Below, piece after piece: positions 14,281 through 17,538 of a stretch of DNA of 17,538 nt. How positions within the stretch are numbered: position 1 is the stretch's first letter; each line of letters begins with the position of its first letter. The translations under genes were made by a program, and so were the position numbers. The stretch is from an uncultured Collinsella sp. (GTDB lineage Bacteria; Actinomycetota; Coriobacteriia; Coriobacteriales; Coriobacteriaceae): positions 1-17,538 of the forward strand of contig UQLF01000029.1 of NCBI GenBank assembly GCA_900541875.1, written 5' to 3'. The notes beneath the pieces were generated by a model. The model saw only the letters and a program-made list of their open reading frames with translations. It was not told where the DNA came from and did not search any database.

Positions 14281-14294
14281 TGTTAACGTACTCA
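14281..14294. promoter_or_regulatory. LacI-type operator O3
   Basis: TGTTAACGTACTCA lies 45 nt upstream of the galK start, where bound repressor would block the promoter or early elongation. Between O2 and O3 there is also TGAAC/GTTCA (14243-14247/14253-14257), a small inverted repeat. I could not fix galK promoter hexamers with confidence. Confidence 0.75.
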
Positions 14295-14338
14295 TAACGA
14301 CGCAAAACCCACCCGTGCGCGCCAAGGAAAGGACTCCC

Positions 14339-15544
14339 ATGACCACCCCCGACGAAAAGACATTCGCCACGCTCACCAAGCTGTTTGAGGAGGAGTTTGG
14401 CCCCATCGGCGACCGCCAGGTGCTCTACGTGCACGCGCCCGGCCGTTCCGAGATCAGCGGCAACCACACCGACCACGAGGGTGGCCACGTCATCGCTGGC
14501 TCGCTCGATGTCGCCGTTGACGGCATCGCCGTGGCAACCGACTCCAACAAGATTCGCGTCGCCGACGAGGGCTATCCTACGTTTGAGATCACGCTCGACA
14601 CGCTGGATATTCAAGAGTCCGAGAAGGGCACGTCCGCGAGCCTCGTCCGCGGCATGGCTCACGAGATTGCAGCCCTTGGCGTTGAGCCCCACGGCTTCGA
14701 CTTCGCCTTCACCTGCTCCGTCCCCTCGGGCGGCGGCCTTTCCAGCTCTGCTGCCGTCGAGGCCGCATACGGTCGTGCCATGGAAACCCTCTGGGGCGCA
14801 CCCGCCATCGAGCCCGTCGCGCTCGCCCAGATGAGCCAGCGCACCGAGAACAGCTATTACGGCAAGCCCTGCGGTCTAATGGACCAGGCTGCCGTTTGCC
14901 TGGGCGGCCTTGCCTACATGGACTTTGAGGACCAGGCTCAGCCTAAGACCCAGAAGCTCGAGCTCAACTTTGAGGATCACGGCTATGCGCTCGTGCTCGT
15001 TAAGGTCGGCGCCGACCACGTGGCCGCCACCGATGACTACGCCGCCGTTCCGCGCGAAATGCAAGACGTCGCCGCCGAGTTTGGCAAGGCACGCCTGTGC
15101 GAGGTAAACGTTGCCGATTTTGACGCCAAGCTCCCCGAGCTGCGCGCCAAGCTGGGCGACCGCGCCTGTCTGCGTGCCGTTCACTACTGGTACGAGAACG
15201 GCTTGGTCGACAAGCGCTGGGCGGCCCTGAACGCCGGCGACATTGACCAGTTCCTGGTCCTGACGCGCGAGTCCGGCGCCAGCTCTGCCATGTACCTGCA
15301 GAATGTCGTCGCCAAACTGGGTGCCGAGCAGCCTTCCATGTACGCGCTTGCTCTTGCCGAGCATGTGCTCGACGGCCGTGGCGCCGTTCGTATTCACGGC
15401 GGCGGCTTTGGCGGTACCATCCAGGCCTTCGTGCCGCTCGATCTGGTCGACACCTTCATCACCAAGATGAACAGCTGGCTGGGCGAGGGCTCTGCCCGTC
15501 ACTACGCCATCTCTGACAAGGGGGCTTACGCGGCATGGCTGTAA
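14339..15544 (+). CDS. galK: Galactokinase
   Basis: This enzyme phosphorylates alpha-galactose with ATP to galactose 1-phosphate in the Leloir pathway. The 401-residue GHMP-fold protein shows GRSEISGNHTDH at 35-46 (galactokinase signature, in the variant form seen in Clostridia-type enzymes rather than GRVNLIGEHTDY), the ATP loop VPSGGGLSSSAA (128-139), CGLMDQAAVCLGG (178-190; catalytic Asp182) and RIHGGGFGGTIQAF (351-364). The ATG at 14339 has AAGGAAAGGA upstream; the frame is open to 14252 but the added residues would run through operator O3. Its stop overlaps galT by 10 nt, so the two are one transcript with coupled translation. It is regulated by the divergent LacI-family protein, judging from the operators. 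Confidence 0.95.
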   Translation: MTTPDEKTFATLTKLFEEEFGPIGDRQVLYVHAPGRSEISGNHTDHEGGHVIAGSLDVAVDGIAVATDSNKIRVADEGYPTFEITLDTLDIQESEKGTSASLVRGMAHEIAALGVEPHGFDFAFTCSVPSGGGLSSSAAVEAAYGRAMETLWGAPAIEPVALAQMSQRTENSYYGKPCGLMDQAAVCLGGLAYMDFEDQAQPKTQKLELNFEDHGYALVLVKVGADHVAATDDYAAVPREMQDVAAEFGKARLCEVNVADFDAKLPELRAKLGDRACLRAVHYWYENGLVDKRWAALNAGDIDQFLVLTRESGASSAMYLQNVVAKLGAEQPSMYALALAEHVLDGRGAVRIHGGGFGGTIQAFVPLDLVDTFITKMNSWLGEGSARHYAISDKGAYAAWL

Positions 15545-17163
15545 TGACTAACGTGCGCGAGGCCGCGCAGAACCTGATCGAGTACGCTATTCACCGATCG
15601 ATGATCGGCCAGGACGATCGCATCTGGGCCTACAACACCATTCTCGAGTGCATCGGCGCCACGGGTCCGGCGCTCGACATGGCCTGGGCGCTCCAGGTCG
15701 AGAAACTCTCGTTCTTGCACCCCGATACACTCCCCAATTTTGACCTGGAGGGCACGCTTGCCGCGCTTTCCGAGGCCGCCGTTGTCAACGGTGCCGCCGA
15801 GGACACGGCATCGGGCCGCGACCGCATCGCCATGCGCATCATGGGCGTGCTGATGCCGAGGCCTTCGGTTGTAAACGAGGAATTCAACGGCCGCATGGGC
15901 GTCAACGAGCCCCGCGCCGCGACCGACTGGTTCTACGGCCTGTGCTGTGACGCCGGTTACGTGCGCCGCGCCGCCATCGCGCGCAACATCAAATGGAGCA
16001 CTTCCACCAACTGGGGTGACCTGGAGATCACCATCAACCTGTCAAAGCCCGAAAAGGACCCGCGCGATATTGCCGCGGCCGGTGCCGCCAAAAACACAGG
16101 CGAGAAGTATCCCGCCTGTCAGCTCTGCATCGAAAACGAGGGCTACCCCGGACGCTCCGCCGCAGCCGACGGCGGCGCTCACCCCGCCCGCCAGAATCTG
16201 CGCGTTATCCCCATCCAGCTCGACGGCGAGCGCTGGGGTTTCCAGTACAGCCCGTATGCGTATTTTAACGAGCACTGCATTGCTATGAGCTCCGAGCATC
16301 GCCCGATGCACGTGGACCGCAAGGGCCTGACCTGCCTGCTCGACTTTGTCGACCTGTTCCCGCACTACTTTATTGGCTCCAACGCCGACCTGCCTATCGT
16401 GGGCGGCTCGATCTTGTCGCACGACCACTTCCAGGGCGGCGCGCACGAGTTCCCCATGATGCACGCCGCCGAGATCTCGCAGTTTAGCGTGCCCGGATTT
16501 GATCAGGTTAGCGGTACCGTGCTGCAGTGGCCGCTCTCGGTGCTGCGCCTGCGCTCGCATGACCGCGCCCAGCTGCTCGACGCTGCCGAGAAGATTATCC
16601 TCGCCTGGCGCGAGTGGACCGATGAGTCTGTGGGCGTCATCGCGTACACAGCCGATGGCGTGGCGCACAACACCGTGACGCCCGTCATCCGCCGCGTCGA
16701 CTCTCGCGGAAATGCCGGCGGCGAAATCTACGAGGCCTACCTGGCGCTTCGCTGCAATATCACGACCGACGAGCACCCGCTAGGCGTTTTCCACCCGCAT
16801 GCCGAGTACCACCACATTAAGAAGGAGAACATCGGCCTGATCGAGGTCATGGGCCTGGCCATTCTGCCGCCGCGCCTGGTTCCCGAGCTTGGCGCTGTCC
16901 GTGAGCATCTGCTGGCAGCCAAGGTCGATGCCAGCTACGATCTTGCCGGTGCGCTCGAGGGCGATGATCTTTGTCGCAGCCATGCCGCGTGGGCCGAGGA
17001 CGTCTTTGCTCGCCGCGCCGACGAGCTTACGGCGGATAACGCCATCGATATCCTGCACGAGGAGGTCGGCGTGGTGTTTGGCCACGTGCTCGACAACGCC
17101 GGCGTCTTTAAGTGGGACGAAGCCGGCCGCGCCGCCCAGCAGCGCTTTATCGACTCGCTGTAG
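15535..17163 (+). CDS. galT: Galactose-1-phosphate uridylyltransferase, class II
   Basis: This enzyme swaps UMP between UDP-glucose and galactose 1-phosphate, giving UDP-galactose and glucose 1-phosphate. The 542-residue protein belongs to the Firmicutes-type GalT family (usually about 490-510 residues), not the 350-residue E. coli type. Landmarks are TNWGDLEITINLSKPEKDP (158-176), CQLCIENEGYPGR (195-207), EHRPMHV (254-260) and HYFIGSNADLPIVGGSILS (277-295) running into the active-site SHDHFQGG (295-302; the His-Asp-His-Phe-Gln triad region), then HPHAEYHHIKKENIGLIEVMGLA. The ATG at 15535 overlaps the end of galK; an ATG at 15544, formed with the galK stop as TAATG, is an alternative. A strong terminator follows. 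galE is not in the window. Confidence 0.94.
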   Translation: MAVMTNVREAAQNLIEYAIHRSMIGQDDRIWAYNTILECIGATGPALDMAWALQVEKLSFLHPDTLPNFDLEGTLAALSEAAVVNGAAEDTASGRDRIAMRIMGVLMPRPSVVNEEFNGRMGVNEPRAATDWFYGLCCDAGYVRRAAIARNIKWSTSTNWGDLEITINLSKPEKDPRDIAAAGAAKNTGEKYPACQLCIENEGYPGRSAAADGGAHPARQNLRVIPIQLDGERWGFQYSPYAYFNEHCIAMSSEHRPMHVDRKGLTCLLDFVDLFPHYFIGSNADLPIVGGSILSHDHFQGGAHEFPMMHAAEISQFSVPGFDQVSGTVLQWPLSVLRLRSHDRAQLLDAAEKIILAWREWTDESVGVIAYTADGVAHNTVTPVIRRVDSRGNAGGEIYEAYLALRCNITTDEHPLGVFHPHAEYHHIKKENIGLIEVMGLAILPPRLVPELGAVREHLLAAKVDASYDLAGALEGDDLCRSHAAWAEDVFARRADELTADNAIDILHEEVGVVFGHVLDNAGVFKWDEAGRAAQQRFIDSL

Positions 17164-17217
17164 AGCACAGACCCGGACGCTCAACGGCAGCCCCCACGAC
17201 ATAGCCACCTACACGAC

Positions 17218-17257
17218 AACGGCGCCCGCCGGCAACATCGCCGGCGGGCGCCGTTTT
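17218..17257 (+). terminator. Rho-independent terminator of galKT
   Basis: A perfect 16-bp GC-rich stem (17218-17233 with 17240-17255, loop AACATC) ends in TTTTC. It begins 55 nt past the galT stop and closes the galKT transcript. Confidence 0.9.
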
Positions 17258-17344
17258 CTGATGCAAGGGTAGCTAATTTGCACCAAAACAAGGAGTGTTC
17301 CAAACGGCCGGCAGAGAAGGAGCGCCCCAGGTGCCGACCTAAAC

Positions 17345-17400
17345 CCCACATTATTCGATGGAAAAACGTGGTTTACTCCCACATTTTTCGATGGAAAGAC
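17345..17400. repeat. Two tandem copies of a 23-nt motif upstream of the ATPase gene
   Basis: Copies at 17345-17367 and 17378-17400 match at 21 of 23 positions with a 33-bp period; the core is TTCGATGGAAA after CCCACATT. They are followed by GACC/GGTC (17398-17401/17407-17410) and TATACT (17412-17417), a likely -10 for the ATPase gene, with no standard -35 at the right distance. A period near three helical turns places both copies on one DNA face, suiting a regulator. The spacer 17258-17344 shows nothing else. Confidence 0.7.
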
Positions 17401-17440
17401 CAAGACGGTCTTATACTAACCATGATCGTTAGGGGGCAGT

Positions 17441-17538
17441 ATGCAGCGACAGCTAATGGACGAACTCATCGCTTGGAAATCTAGGACAAACCGCAAGCCC
17501 CTCCTGCTTAAGGGGGCCCGCCAGACGGGAAAGACTTG
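17441..17538 (+). CDS. AAA-family ATPase (DUF4143-type), 5' part only
   Basis: Only the first 32 codons are in the window. The N-terminus MQRQLMDELIAWK followed by RKPLLLKGARQTGKT is characteristic of the AAA_14/DUF4143 group of bacterial ATPases; GARQTGKT is the Walker A loop. AGGGGG lies 4 nt before the ATG. These proteins are widespread, often present in many variable copies per genome, and their physiological role is not established. The C-terminal DUF4143 domain would lie outside the window. Confidence 0.8.
   Translation, partial: MQRQLMDELIAWKSRTNRKPLLLKGARQTGKT

Noticed and set aside
14252..14338. Longer N-terminus for galactokinase
   Set aside because: It would make operator O3 coding and has no ribosome binding site; the ATG at 14339 has a good one.
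17345..17400. CRISPR array
   Set aside because: There are only two repeats with a 10-nt spacer and no cas genes, so this is a promoter-associated tandem motif.

Overview
The window reads as ordinary chromosome from a high-GC anaerobic actinobacterium. A Coriobacteriia member close to Collinsella is my best guess. This is an inference from gene content and codon use (GCC/CGC/CTC-rich) and is not proven: the window has a Clostridia-like galactokinase, a class II GalT, a flavodiiron protein, a BceAB-type ABC pair and an agmatine deiminase with its permease.

Layout. 1-1225: a 36-bp perfect palindrome, a clear sigma-70-type promoter and a DAHP synthase (entry to the shikimate pathway). 1226-1559: no gene, but one copy of a structured repeat that abuts the DAHP synthase stop codon, and a related hairpin element next to it. 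1560-4482 (minus): an agmatine deiminase and an APC-family permease, probably an agmatine uptake/deimination unit, separated by about 290 nt holding stable hairpins. 4610-4755: the second copy of the structured repeat. 4792-7774 (minus): an ABC ATPase and a BceB/FtsX-like permease with overlapping ends. 7923-8900 (plus): a TTG-started fusion of a Nudix hydrolase to a Vsr-type mismatch endonuclease. 8901-9607: two possible tiny ORFs and a nested inverted repeat of about 150 bp. 9608-10465 (minus): class II fructose-bisphosphate aldolase, divergent from a DeoR-family regulator (10801-11604, plus). The DeoR gene converges on a flavodiiron protein gene (11679-12839, minus), with a terminator between them. 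12969-17163: a LacI-family regulator divergent from galK-galT, with three matching 14-bp operator-like sites in the shared control region and a strong terminator after galT. 17164-17538: two tandem copies of a 23-nt motif, then the first 32 codons of an AAA (DUF4143-type) ATPase cut by the window end.

How the parts work together. The galactose section is a compact Leloir module: repressor, kinase and uridylyltransferase; galE and a transporter are not in the window. The agmatine section supplies import/exchange and the first deimination step; the carbamoyltransferase and carbamate kinase that would yield ATP are not seen. The Nudix-Vsr protein joins nucleotide-pool cleaning to mismatch nicking on one chain.

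The least explained items are the repeat family at 1226-1372 and 4610-4755, whose two copies differ in two helices by compensatory changes while the connecting sequences stay constant, and the nested palindrome at 9433-9583.
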